Shown here: in pieces, positions 8,420 to 15,262 of the stretch
Numbering within the stretch: position 1 is the stretch's first letter
How the letters are laid out: the number at the start of each line of letters is the position of its first letter
Source: Candidatus Rokuibacteriota bacterium
GTDB lineage: Bacteria; Methylomirabilota; Methylomirabilia; Rokubacteriales; JACPHL01
Assembly (NCBI GenBank): GCA_016188625.1
Contig: JACPHL010000285.1
Location: 1-28,381, forward strand
DNA length: 28,381 nucleotides
Reading direction: 5' to 3'
Position numbers and translations under genes: made by a program
Notes under the pieces: model-generated
Database searches by the model: none
What the model saw: only the letters and a program-made list of their open reading frames with translations
What the model was told of the DNA's origin: nothing

Positions 8420-8937
8420 GGCCAGGGACGGGCGCCGACGCGGGAGAGGCCGGTGAGGGCCAGCCCGAGCGCGTCGGCGACATGGCTCGGGCGTGGGAGC
8501 CGCGGGAGCCCGAGGCGGGCCTGGACCGCGCGCTCCATCTGGCCCTTCCCCGCCGCCCCCGATGCGGTCAGGGCGCGCTTGACCTCCGCGGGGGTGATGG
8601 GCAGGAGCGGGACCTTCTGCTGACGGGCCGCGAGGCAGATGACCCCGCGGGCGTGCCCCATGAGGATGGCGGTCCGTGGGACCTTCACCACGCTGAAGAC
8701 CTCCTCCACGACGACCAGGTCGGGCCGGTACTCCTGGAGGAGCCGGTGGGTCTCGTCGAAGAGCCGCTCGAGCCGGGCATCGAGGGGATCGCTCGTCCGG
8801 GTCCGAATGACCCCCGCCCCGAGGACCGTCACCCGGCCGGACCCGGCCTCGAGCGCCCCGTAGCCCGTCTCCACCAGGCCGGGGTCCACGCCCAGGGCGC
8901 GCACCACCCGGCGCGGCCGCCCGTCCCGGTCCGGCAT
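8416..8937 (-). CDS. ruvC: Crossover junction endodeoxyribonuclease RuvC
   Basis: RuvC is the dimeric nuclease that resolves Holliday junctions. The protein has 173 residues if started at the ATG at 8937, the usual family length; upstream sequence in frame has no family similarity and runs through a hairpin. Catalytic carboxylates are visible: D18 in ALGVDPG, E78 in VVVEEVF, and H152/D155 in SHVADALGLAL, the same D-E-H-D pattern as Thermus RuvC. The ribosome site ahead of 8937 is weak, so a GTG a little upstream (8940) or downstream cannot be excluded. Its stop overlaps the ruvA start. Confidence 0.94.
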   Translation of the reverse strand: MPDRDGRPRRVVRALGVDPGLVETGYGALEAGSGRVTVLGAGVIRTRTSDPLDARLERLFDETHRLLQEYRPDLVVVEEVFSVVKVPRTAILMGHARGVICLAARQQKVPLLPITPAEVKRALTASGAAGKGQMERAVQARLGLPRLPRPSHVADALGLALTGLSRVGARPWP

Positions 8938-8972
8938 CACCGGCGACGACCCGAGCCCGTCCGAGTAGGTAC

Positions 8973-9002
8973 CTCGGAGGGGGGCTTCGCCCCCCTTCCG
9001 AG
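8973..9002 (-). repeat. Strong hairpin between yebC and ruvC
   Basis: This is an inverted repeat with a perfect 7-bp core GGGGGGC/GCCCCCC (8979-8985 with 8989-8995), loop TTC, extended by CTCGGA/TTCCGAG with one bulge. It lies in the 153-bp gap between the yebC stop and the ruvC start. On the plus strand a C-rich tail follows, as it does at the other hairpin (6437-6469). It may be an attenuator, an mRNA-processing site or a REP-like dispersed palindrome. No U-run follows on either strand. Confidence 0.55.
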
Positions 9003-9090
9003 CCTCCCCCCAAGGTTGTGCCGACGAAGCCGGCGCTCGGAGCGGACCATCCAATCCCCGAACCGAGGGTCCAGAGCGTGCGCGCACACG

Positions 9091-9843
9091 TCAGGCCGCG
9101 CCCAGGGTCTCCAGGACATCGTCGGGGATGTCGAAGTTCGCGTACACCGCCTGGACGTCGTCGAGCTCCTCGAGGGCCTCCACGAGGCGGAGGACGTGCT
9201 GGGCCTCCTTCCCCTCGACCCGGATGGAGGAGAGCGGGACCTGGGTCACCTCGGCCTGCGCGATCGGCACGCCGCGCTCCTCGAGGGCGCGCCGGACGCC
9301 CTCGAGCCCGTCGGGCTCGGCCGTGATCTCGAAGACCCGGTCCACCCGGCGGAGGTCCGTCGCCCCGGCCTCGAGGGCCAGGCCCAGCAGCTCGTCCTCC
9401 GAGACGCGCTCCCCCTCGACCTGGACGACCCCCCTGCGCTCGAACATCCACGCCACGCACCCGACCTCGCCGAGGTTGCCGCCGTGCTTGGCGAAGGCGT
9501 GACGGATCTCGGGGGCGGTGCGGTTCTTGTTGTCGGTCAGGACCTTGACCATGATGGCGACGCCGCCGGGCCCGTACCCCTCATAGGTGACCTCCTCGTA
9601 GGCCTCGCCGGGCAGCTCCCCCGTCCCTTTCTGAATGGCCCGCTTGACGGTGTCCGCGGGCATGTTGGCCGCCTTCGCCGCCTCCAGGGCGGCCTTGAGG
9701 CGCATGTTCCCCTTGGGGTCCCCGCCGCCGACCCGCGCGGCGACCGTGATCTCGCGGATCAGCTTGGAGAAGAGCTTGCCCCGCTCCTGGTCAGTCTTCG
9801 CCTTCTTGCGCTTGATCTGGGCCCACTTGGAATGGCCCGACAT
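9091..9843 (-). CDS. yebC: YebC/PmpR/TACO1 family protein
   Basis: The protein has 250 residues and starts with the family signature MAGHSKWA-like MSGHSKWAQIKRKK. Further motifs are AKAANMPADTVKRAIQKGTGE and EGYGPGGVAIMVKVLTDNKNRT. YebC proteins were long annotated as transcriptional regulators; recent work on the family supports a role in ribosomal translation of difficult (proline-rich) stretches. It is placed first in a unit with ruvCAB, a very common arrangement. The ATG at 9843 has GGAGGTGAG upstream and a good promoter about 35-60 bp away. Confidence 0.96.
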   Translation of the reverse strand: MSGHSKWAQIKRKKAKTDQERGKLFSKLIREITVAARVGGGDPKGNMRLKAALEAAKAANMPADTVKRAIQKGTGELPGEAYEEVTYEGYGPGGVAIMVKVLTDNKNRTAPEIRHAFAKHGGNLGEVGCVAWMFERRGVVQVEGERVSEDELLGLALEAGATDLRRVDRVFEITAEPDGLEGVRRALEERGVPIAQAEVTQVPLSSIRVEGKEAQHVLRLVEALEELDDVQAVYANFDIPDDVLETLGAA

Positions 9844-9875
9844 CCCTCGCTCACCTCCCGTCCCTCAACTTCCCA

Positions 9876-9905
9876 ATTCTACGCGCGGAGGCCTCGCGGT
9901 GTAAA
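9876..9905 (-). promoter_or_regulatory. Sigma70-type promoter for the yebC-ruv-queA-tgt-sec unit
   Basis: On the minus strand there is TTTACA at 9905-9900, then an 18-bp spacer, then TAGAAT at 9881-9876. Both hexamers differ from consensus by one base (TTGACA, TATAAT), and this AT-containing patch stands out from its GC-rich surroundings. A transcript would start near 9869, about 25 nt ahead of the yebC ATG, leaving room for the ribosome site. Confidence 0.72.
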
Positions 9906-10191
9906 GCGATTTGGCTCTTCCGGAAACCGTGTGGGCGTGCGGCCAGGGTGCCCCGCTCGCTCAACCTCGACGGCCCGCTGAGGAGACATCGGCCCCTCGC
10001 TCCACACGCTCCGCGGCGCGCCCGCCAGTGGCTCGCCGGCCGGGGCCCCTCCTCCTTCGTTCTGAGCCCGTCAGCCGGCTTCCCCACCCGGCTCGCTCAC
10101 GGCGGGCACCCGCGCCGCCCCGCTTAACGTTCCGCTCGGGACCGACGCCTCCCACGCGGGAGCTCGGAGGGGCGGGGCGCCGGGCCAGCGG
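9906..10191. other. GC-rich intergenic region without a convincing gene
   Basis: Together with the adjoining promoter this leaves about 350 bp between yebC and the upstream permease gene. Open frames exist on both strands (for example 9851-10087 minus) but they are basic, low-complexity and resemble nothing I know. Small inverted repeats are present: CTCCC/GGGAG with a 4-nt loop at 10149-10162, and AGCCGG/CCGGCT with a 9-nt loop at 10073-10093. The first lies about 30 nt after the permease stop and may help end transcription, but no U-run follows. No tRNA or known ncRNA motif was seen. Confidence 0.5.
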
Positions 10192-11037
10192 TCAGATCCG
10201 GAGGCGGGGGTCGAAGCGGTCGCGGAGCCCGTCGCCCAGCAGGTTGATCCCCAGGACCGTGAGCATCAGCGCGAGCCCGGGGAAGATCGCCACCCAGGGC
10301 GAGATGGCGAGGAAGGTCTGCCCCTCGGCGAGCATGGCGCCCCAGCTGATCGTCGGCGGCTGGGCGCCGAGGCCGAGGAAGGAGAGGCCGGCCTCGGCCA
10401 CGATGTTCCCGGCCACCCCGAGGGTCGCCGCCACCAGCAGCGGCCCGACGGCGTTGGGGAGGAGATGGCGCCAGATCAGGGGGGCATCCCCGAGGCCGAG
10501 GGCCCGCGCGGCCAGGACGTACTCGCGCTGCTTCAGGGCCAGGGCCTCCGCCCGCACGACGCGGGCGATGGTCGTCCAGCCGAGGAGCACGAGGACCAGG
10601 AAGACCTTGTCGAGGCCCGGCGCCTGGAAGACCGCCATCAGGCCGATGGCCAGGACCAGGGAGGGGAAGGCCATCACCACGTCGGTCAGGCGCATGAGGA
10701 GGGCGTCGAGCCGGCCGCCGTAGAAGCCGGCCGCCAGCCCGACCAGCACCCCCAGGGTCGCGGCGAGGATCTCGGCGCCGATCCCGATGCCGAGCGAGAC
10801 CCGGGCCCCGTAGAGGATCCGCGACAGGAGGTCCCGCCCCAGGAGGTCGGTCCCGAGCGGGTAGGTTCCGCCGGGCGGCCTGAGGCTGGCGGCCTCGAGC
10901 CCGTGCGGGACCGCGTAGGGGTCGTGGGGGGCGAGGGCCGGGGCGAGGAGGGCCGCGGCGCCGAAGGCCCCGACCAGCACCGCCCCGACCAGGAGGCTGC
11001 GGGACCTAGCGCCGGAGACGGGGATCAATCGCGCCAT
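10192..11037 (-). CDS. Dipeptide/oligopeptide ABC transporter permease (DppC type)
   Basis: This is a 281-residue inner-membrane permease of the DppC/OppC/NikC class. It has an N-terminal membrane segment, a periplasmic stretch with the family phrase YPLGTDLLGRDLLSRILYGAR (read as TYPLGTDLLGRD and LLSRILYGARVSLGIG), five further helices, and the ATPase-contacting EAA loop EYVLAARALGLGDAPLIWRH. It ends with the typical NLLGDGLRDRFDPRLR. The ATG at 11037 overlaps the preceding permease gene by 32 nt. Substrate cannot be told from sequence. No ATPase gene follows; the next minus-strand gene is yebC. Confidence 0.93.
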   Translation of the reverse strand: MARLIPVSGARSRSLLVGAVLVGAFGAAALLAPALAPHDPYAVPHGLEAASLRPPGGTYPLGTDLLGRDLLSRILYGARVSLGIGIGAEILAATLGVLVGLAAGFYGGRLDALLMRLTDVVMAFPSLVLAIGLMAVFQAPGLDKVFLVLVLLGWTTIARVVRAEALALKQREYVLAARALGLGDAPLIWRHLLPNAVGPLLVAATLGVAGNIVAEAGLSFLGLGAQPPTISWGAMLAEGQTFLAISPWVAIFPGLALMLTVLGINLLGDGLRDRFDPRLRI

Positions 11038-11929
11038 AGGCCAGGTCCACGAGGAGATTCCCCACCACGTAGATCACCGCGAAGAGGAGGACCGCGCCCA
11101 TCACCACCGGCAGGTCGCGCTGGCCGACCGCGGCCACCAGCATCCGCCCGAGCCCGGGCCAGGCGAAGACCGTCTCGGTGAGGGGCGCGCCGACCAGGAG
11201 GTCGGCGAGCCCGATGCCGACGACCGTGACCACCGGGAGCAGCGCGTTGCGCAGGGCGTGCTTGCCGAGGACCCGGGCCTCGGCGAGGCCCTTGGCGCGC
11301 GCGGTCCGGATGTACTCCTGCCCGATCACCTCCAGGAGGCTCGCCCGCGCCATGCGCGCGATGACCCCGGTCTGGAGCGCGCCGAGGGTCAGCGCGGGGA
11401 GGACCAGGTGGCGCCACCCCCCGTCCCCGTACCCCGAGACCGGGAACCAGCCCAGCCCGGCGGCGAAGACGAGGATCAGCATCAGCCCGAGCCAGAAGAC
11501 GGGCGTGGAGATCCCCAGGAGGGCCCCGGCCATCACCAGGGCGTCGAGCGCGGTCCCGCGCCAGACCGCCGCCGCAAGGCCGGCCGCGAGGCCGAGGACG
11601 ACGGCGAAGGCCATGGCGGCCAGGGCCAGGCGCAGGGTGGCGGGGAAGCGCTCGGCCACGATCTCGGTGACCGGGCGCTGCTGGTGGTAGGAGCGGCCGA
11701 GATCGCCGCGGAGGAGCCGGCCCATCCAGAGCCCGTACTGCACCCAGATCGGCTCGTCCAGCCCGTACTCGCGCCGGATCTCGGCGATGACCTCGGGGTC
11801 GCCCCGCTGCCCCATGGCCGCCCGGACCGGGTCGCCCAGGGCGATGGCGGTGAGGATGAAGACCAGGAGGGAGACCCCGAACAGGACGGGGACGAGGGCC
11901 AGGAGCCGTCGGGCGACGTAGCCGAGCAT
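11006..11929 (-). CDS. Dipeptide/oligopeptide ABC transporter permease (DppB type)
   Basis: This is a 307-residue DppB/OppB/NikB-class permease. It opens with the classic GYVARRLLALVPVLFGVSLLVF segment (GYVARRLLALVPVLFG, then a membrane helix), then IRREYGLDEPIWVQYGLW and a six-helix core with the EAA loop EYIRTARAKGLAEARVLGKH and FAWPGLGRMLVAAV. The start is ATG 11929, with a GTG immediately before it at 11932 as an equal alternative. It lies 22 nt after the second binding-protein gene. With the DppC-type partner it forms the channel of an importer that takes peptides, nickel-type metallophores or similar ligands. Confidence 0.93.
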   Translation of the reverse strand: MLGYVARRLLALVPVLFGVSLLVFILTAIALGDPVRAAMGQRGDPEVIAEIRREYGLDEPIWVQYGLWMGRLLRGDLGRSYHQQRPVTEIVAERFPATLRLALAAMAFAVVLGLAAGLAAAVWRGTALDALVMAGALLGISTPVFWLGLMLILVFAAGLGWFPVSGYGDGGWRHLVLPALTLGALQTGVIARMARASLLEVIGQEYIRTARAKGLAEARVLGKHALRNALLPVVTVVGIGLADLLVGAPLTETVFAWPGLGRMLVAAVGQRDLPVVMGAVLLFAVIYVVGNLLVDLAYGAIDPRLRR

Positions 11930-11951
11930 CACCCGGCCGACGGGGCGGGGC

Positions 11952-13529
11952 TCACCGATCGAGCCAGACCTTGCGGAGGGGGGCCACGTGCATCTCGGGG
12001 GCGCCCGACAGGGGCGAGCGCTCGAGGTCCCGGACGTAGGGCTTCTGGAGGAGGCGGCTCGTGTAGTGGTAGAGGAAGACCCAGGGCGCGTCCGCCACGA
12101 TCAGGCGCTCGGCCTCCCGGTACTTGGCGAGGCGCCCGGGCCCGAGGGGGAGGCGATCGGCCTCGTCCAGGAGCCGGTCCACCGCGGGGTTGGCGTAGCG
12201 CGAGGTGTTGCCCGCGGCGCCGTGGTTCCGGGAGTGGAAGAGGACGGTGAGGAAGTTCTCGGGGTCGGGGTAGTCGGCGATCCACCCCATCCGGTGCCAC
12301 TGGGTCCCCCCGTCGTCCACCAGCTTGATGTAGGCGGCCCAATCCAGGCTCGCGAGCTGGATCGTGACCCCCAGCTCCCGGAGCTGGGCCTGGACCAGCT
12401 CGGCGATCCGCCGGTGGAGGGGGTTTACGTTGTAGTGGAGGGTGATGGGCGGGAGCCCGCGGCCGCCGGGGTGGCCGGCCTCGGCCAGCAGCCGTCGCGC
12501 CTGCTCCGGGTCGTAGGGGTGGCCGACCAGGGCGGGGTCGTGGCCCGGCATCCCGGGCGGCAGCACGCCGCGCGCCACCACGACGCTCTCCTCGAGGATG
12601 ACCCGCGCGATGGCCTCCTTGTCGATGGCGTGGTTGAAGGCCCGCCGGAGCGTCGGGTTGTCAAAGGGCGGGCGGGTGACGGTGAAGCGGAGGGCGTAGG
12701 TCCCCAGGGTCGGCCAGACGTGGAGCTCCCGGGACAGGGCCGGGTCGGCCCGGAGCGCCCGGAAGTGCCCGGTGGGGACGTCCACGTGCTCCAGGTTCCC
12801 GGCCAGGTACTCGGCGAAGCGCGTGGTCTCCTCCGGGATGATCCGGTAGACGACCCGCTCGAGGAACGGGGCGCCCCGGAAGTGGCCGGGGAAGGCCTCG
12901 AGGGCCACCTGATCGTCGTGGCGCCAGGCGACGAAGCGGAACGGGCCGGTCCCGACCGGCCGGGAGGCGAAGGCGGGCCCGAGCCGCTCGGCCTCCTCCA
13001 CCGGGACCACGAAGGCCGCGTCGTAGGCCATCAGCATGGGGAACGGGGCGAAGGGGCGCTCGAGGGTGATCTCCACGGTGCGGGCGTCCGGCACCCGGAT
13101 CCCGCGGATCGCCTGCGCCTGCCCCCGGATGAACGCCGGGGCCCCCTGGATCTTCTCGAAGACCCAGGGACGCTTGCCCCGGGCCGCCCGCTCGAAGGAG
13201 GCCTTCACGTCCCGGGCCGTGAGCTCCCGGCCGTGGTGGAAGCGGACGCCGGGGCGGAGGTGGAAGGTGTACACCCGCTGGTCCTGGGAGACGCCCCACC
13301 GCGCGGCCAGGCTCGGGACCGGCTGCATCCGCTCGTCCAGCTCGAGGAGGCCGTCGAAGAGCTGGCGGATGATGGCCGAGGAGGTGGTGTCGGTGGCCTG
13401 GGCCGGGTCTAGGGTCGGGGGGTCGGTCACCAGGGCCAGGCGGTAGGTCCCGCCCCGCCGCGCCGCCCATCCCGGATCCGCGAGGAGGCAGAGGACGGAG
13501 AGGAGCAGGACGATCGCCCGGGGGCTCAC
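11952..13529 (-). CDS. ABC transporter substrate-binding protein, family 5 (first of two, permease-proximal)
   Basis: This is a 525-residue extracytoplasmic solute-binding protein of the DppA/OppA/NikA (SBP_bac_5) family. It has a signal peptide (SPRAIVLLLSVLCLLADPGWA), then GGTYRLALVTDPPTLDPAQATD and the family blocks YTFHLRPGVRFHHGRELTARD and VGTGPFRFV. The GTG start at 13529 shares GTGA with the stop of the preceding binding-protein gene, so the two are translationally coupled. The late motif WIADYPDPENFLTVLF is typical of peptide-binding members. The ligand is not predictable. It is clearly divergent from its neighbour, so this is not a recent duplication. Confidence 0.92.
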   Translation of the reverse strand: MSPRAIVLLLSVLCLLADPGWAARRGGTYRLALVTDPPTLDPAQATDTTSSAIIRQLFDGLLELDERMQPVPSLAARWGVSQDQRVYTFHLRPGVRFHHGRELTARDVKASFERAARGKRPWVFEKIQGAPAFIRGQAQAIRGIRVPDARTVEITLERPFAPFPMLMAYDAAFVVPVEEAERLGPAFASRPVGTGPFRFVAWRHDDQVALEAFPGHFRGAPFLERVVYRIIPEETTRFAEYLAGNLEHVDVPTGHFRALRADPALSRELHVWPTLGTYALRFTVTRPPFDNPTLRRAFNHAIDKEAIARVILEESVVVARGVLPPGMPGHDPALVGHPYDPEQARRLLAEAGHPGGRGLPPITLHYNVNPLHRRIAELVQAQLRELGVTIQLASLDWAAYIKLVDDGGTQWHRMGWIADYPDPENFLTVLFHSRNHGAAGNTSRYANPAVDRLLDEADRLPLGPGRLAKYREAERLIVADAPWVFLYHYTSRLLQKPYVRDLERSPLSGAPEMHVAPLRKVWLDR

Positions 13530-15076
13530 GGCGAGGGGACGCGCCAGACGTGCTCGAGCCGGTGGGCGCCGTCCGGGGCGAGCCGGAGGTCGCGCACCTC
13601 GGGGCGCGCCAGGGCCCACTGGAGCCGCGCGTAGAGCGGGAGCCACGGGAGGTCCTGGGCGAGCTGGGCCTGCACCCGCTGGTAGAGGCGGAGCCGCTCC
13701 CGGCGGAAGGCGAGCTGGCTGGCGCGGAAGAGGAGGTCATCCACCTGGCGGCTTCTGTAGAAGGCCAGGTTCGTCGCCCACCCCCGCACGGCCCCCTCCG
13801 AGGAGACGAGCGGGTGGAAGAAGAGGTGGGGGTCGTTCACCTCGAGGCCGACCTCCTCGATGGCGAGGTCGTGCTCCCCGTTCCGCACCAGGGAGCGGAA
13901 GGTCTCGGCCGGCTCGACCCGCACCTCCGCCGGGAGCCCGGCGACCGCCAGCGAGACCCGGACCGCCTCGGCGACCCGGGAGGGATCGAGGTCGAGCCCG
14001 CCGTCGGGGACCACCAGGGAGAGGGTCGTCCCGGCGGCCAGCCGGGCCTCGGCGACGAGCCGCCGCGCCCGCGCCGGATCGTGGGCGGGCAGGGGGAACG
14101 GGTCGAGGAGCCCCCAGACGCCCGCCGGGAGGAGGGCACGGTAGGGGGTGGCCCAGCGACCGAGGGCGGGCTCGAGGAGGCGTGGGTCGAGGGCCAGGGC
14201 CACGGCCTGGCGGAGCCTCCGCTCCTTGAGGGGGCCGTGGTCCGTCTCGAGCGCCAGGAGCCCGAGCCGCCAGGTGGGGGCCGAGAGGACCTGGAGCCCG
14301 AGTCCGCCCCAGAGGGGCGGCATGCGGGGGAAGTAGATGTCGAGGCCGGCGCCGCCGAGCTCGGTGATCCCCGTCGCGTCGTCGTCGATCCGGCGGAAGA
14401 CCAGGCGGGGGGTCCGCGGGGGGGGGCCGCGGAGCTCCGCGGCGACCTCCAGGACCACGCGCTCGGGGCTTGCCTCGGCAATGCGGTAGGGGCCGGTCCC
14501 CACGACCCCCCCGGGCGCGTCCCAGGCGGGCAGGGCGATGGCGAAGGCCGGGTGGGCCAGGATCGCGAGGAGCGGGGCGTAGGGCTGGACGAGCTCCACG
14601 GCGATCGCCGTGGGCGAGACGACCCGGACCCCGCGGACCACGGCGGCGACCCCGCCGAAGACCCCCGGCCGGGCGACCGGGCTCTCCGGCCGCGTCCCGG
14701 CGAGCTGCCGCGCCAGCGAGGCCGCGACCGTCGAGGCCGTGACGAGGGTGCCGTCGTGAAAGCGGACCCCGGGGCGCAGGCGGAAGGTCCAGGAGAGCCC
14801 GTTCCGCGAGACCTCCCACCCCGTGGCCAGCCGGGGCTCGAACTCGTCCCGGTCGCGGTGGTCCACCAGCGTCTCGAACACCTGCCGGAGGAGCGCGAGG
14901 GCCGGCCCGGAGGAGGCGAGGGCGGGATCCAGCGACGCGGGGAGCTCCGCCAGCCCGATGCGGAGCTCGCCCGCGGGCGCCTGGGCGACGGCCGGACGGG
15001 CCGCGGGTAGCAGGAGGAGCGCGAGAAGGGGGAGGACCGGACCCCAGGGACGTGCGGGCACGCGGATCGGCATCAT
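13526..15076 (-). CDS. ABC transporter substrate-binding protein, family 5 (second of two, promoter-proximal)
   Basis: This is a 516-residue SBP_bac_5 protein with a signal peptide (about residues 1-32, ending ARPAVAQA) followed by GELRIGLAELPASLDPALAS. Family blocks present are WTFRLRPGVRFHDGTLVTAS, GVVGTGPYRI and LYQRVQAQLAQDLPWLPLYA. I chose the ATG at 15076 because AAGGAAAG lies 6-8 nt ahead; a second ATG follows directly, and the frame is also open further upstream across the promoter region. It is first in the operon and drifts further from classical DppA than the downstream copy (short, R/L/P-rich). It may bind a different ligand or act as an accessory binding protein for the same permease pair. 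Confidence 0.9.
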   Translation of the reverse strand: MMPIRVPARPWGPVLPLLALLLLPAARPAVAQAPAGELRIGLAELPASLDPALASSGPALALLRQVFETLVDHRDRDEFEPRLATGWEVSRNGLSWTFRLRPGVRFHDGTLVTASTVAASLARQLAGTRPESPVARPGVFGGVAAVVRGVRVVSPTAIAVELVQPYAPLLAILAHPAFAIALPAWDAPGGVVGTGPYRIAEASPERVVLEVAAELRGPPPRTPRLVFRRIDDDATGITELGGAGLDIYFPRMPPLWGGLGLQVLSAPTWRLGLLALETDHGPLKERRLRQAVALALDPRLLEPALGRWATPYRALLPAGVWGLLDPFPLPAHDPARARRLVAEARLAAGTTLSLVVPDGGLDLDPSRVAEAVRVSLAVAGLPAEVRVEPAETFRSLVRNGEHDLAIEEVGLEVNDPHLFFHPLVSSEGAVRGWATNLAFYRSRQVDDLLFRASQLAFRRERLRLYQRVQAQLAQDLPWLPLYARLQWALARPEVRDLRLAPDGAHRLEHVWRVPSP

Positions 15077-15082
15077 TCTTTC

Positions 15083-15112
15083 CTTATAGATGGTGGGAGG
15101 GCAAGGGGTCAA
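15083..15112 (-). promoter_or_regulatory. Candidate promoter for the peptide-transporter operon
   Basis: On the minus strand there is TTGACC at 15112-15107, an 18-bp spacer, and TATAAG at 15088-15083. Both hexamers are one base off consensus. The -10 element touches the AAGGAAAG ribosome site, so a start about 7 nt downstream would fall at or next to the ATG at 15076. This would give a leaderless or near-leaderless mRNA. Alternatively the true promoter is further upstream. Confidence 0.45.
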
Positions 15113-15136
15113 GGCGTCGTTTTGACGGAATTTTCC

Positions 15137-15166
15137 TTGACAATTTTTTTTTCGGGCACCTATACT
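15137..15166 (+). promoter_or_regulatory. Strong sigma70-type promoter for the proteasome operon
   Basis: There is a perfect TTGACA (15137-15142), an 18-bp spacer with a T-tract, and TATACT (15161-15166, one mismatch to TATAAT). It is embedded in an AT-rich island that contrasts with the surrounding DNA. A transcript would start near 15173, about 85 nt ahead of arc. It is divergent from the peptide-transporter promoter about 25 bp away. Confidence 0.75.
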
Positions 15167-15223
15167 TTGCCAATATGTCCGCCCCCGATCACGGACCCGG
15201 TGTCCACGGCGGCGCCGGTCCGG

Positions 15224-15229
15224 TATAAT
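15224..15229 (+). promoter_or_regulatory. Possible second -10 element close to the proteasome operon
   Basis: There is a perfect TATAAT with a poor -35 candidate TGTCCA at 15201-15206 (17-bp spacer, three matches). A transcript from here would start near 15236, a few bases before the six-codon leader ORF at 15242. The weak -35 makes this uncertain. Confidence 0.35.
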
Positions 15230-15241
15230 AGAGGTAGACCC

Positions 15242-15262
15242 ATGAAGGAAGCGGACCCATGA
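15242..15262 (+). other. Six-codon leader ORF overlapping the arc start
   Basis: ATG AAG GAA GCG GAC CCA TGA encodes MKEADP. It has its own ribosome site (GAGGT at 15231-15235), and its TGA overlaps the arc ATG as ATGA (15259-15262). The initiation region is a 13-bp direct repeat, GACCCATGAAGGA, at 15237-15249 and 15254-15266. It may be a duplicated start region or a coupling leader. There is no evidence beyond the sequence arrangement. Confidence 0.35.

Noticed and set aside
9851-10155. Minus-strand ORFs in the yebC-permease gap (78 and 64 codons)
   Set aside because: Arg-rich composition without motifs or good ribosome sites. One of them spans the probable yebC promoter.
15175-15228. Mini-ORF upstream of arc (17 codons, MSAPDHGPGVHGGAGPV) considered as a Pup-like tag
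   Set aside because: No similarity to Pup or UBact, no ribosome site, and it overlaps the promoter region.
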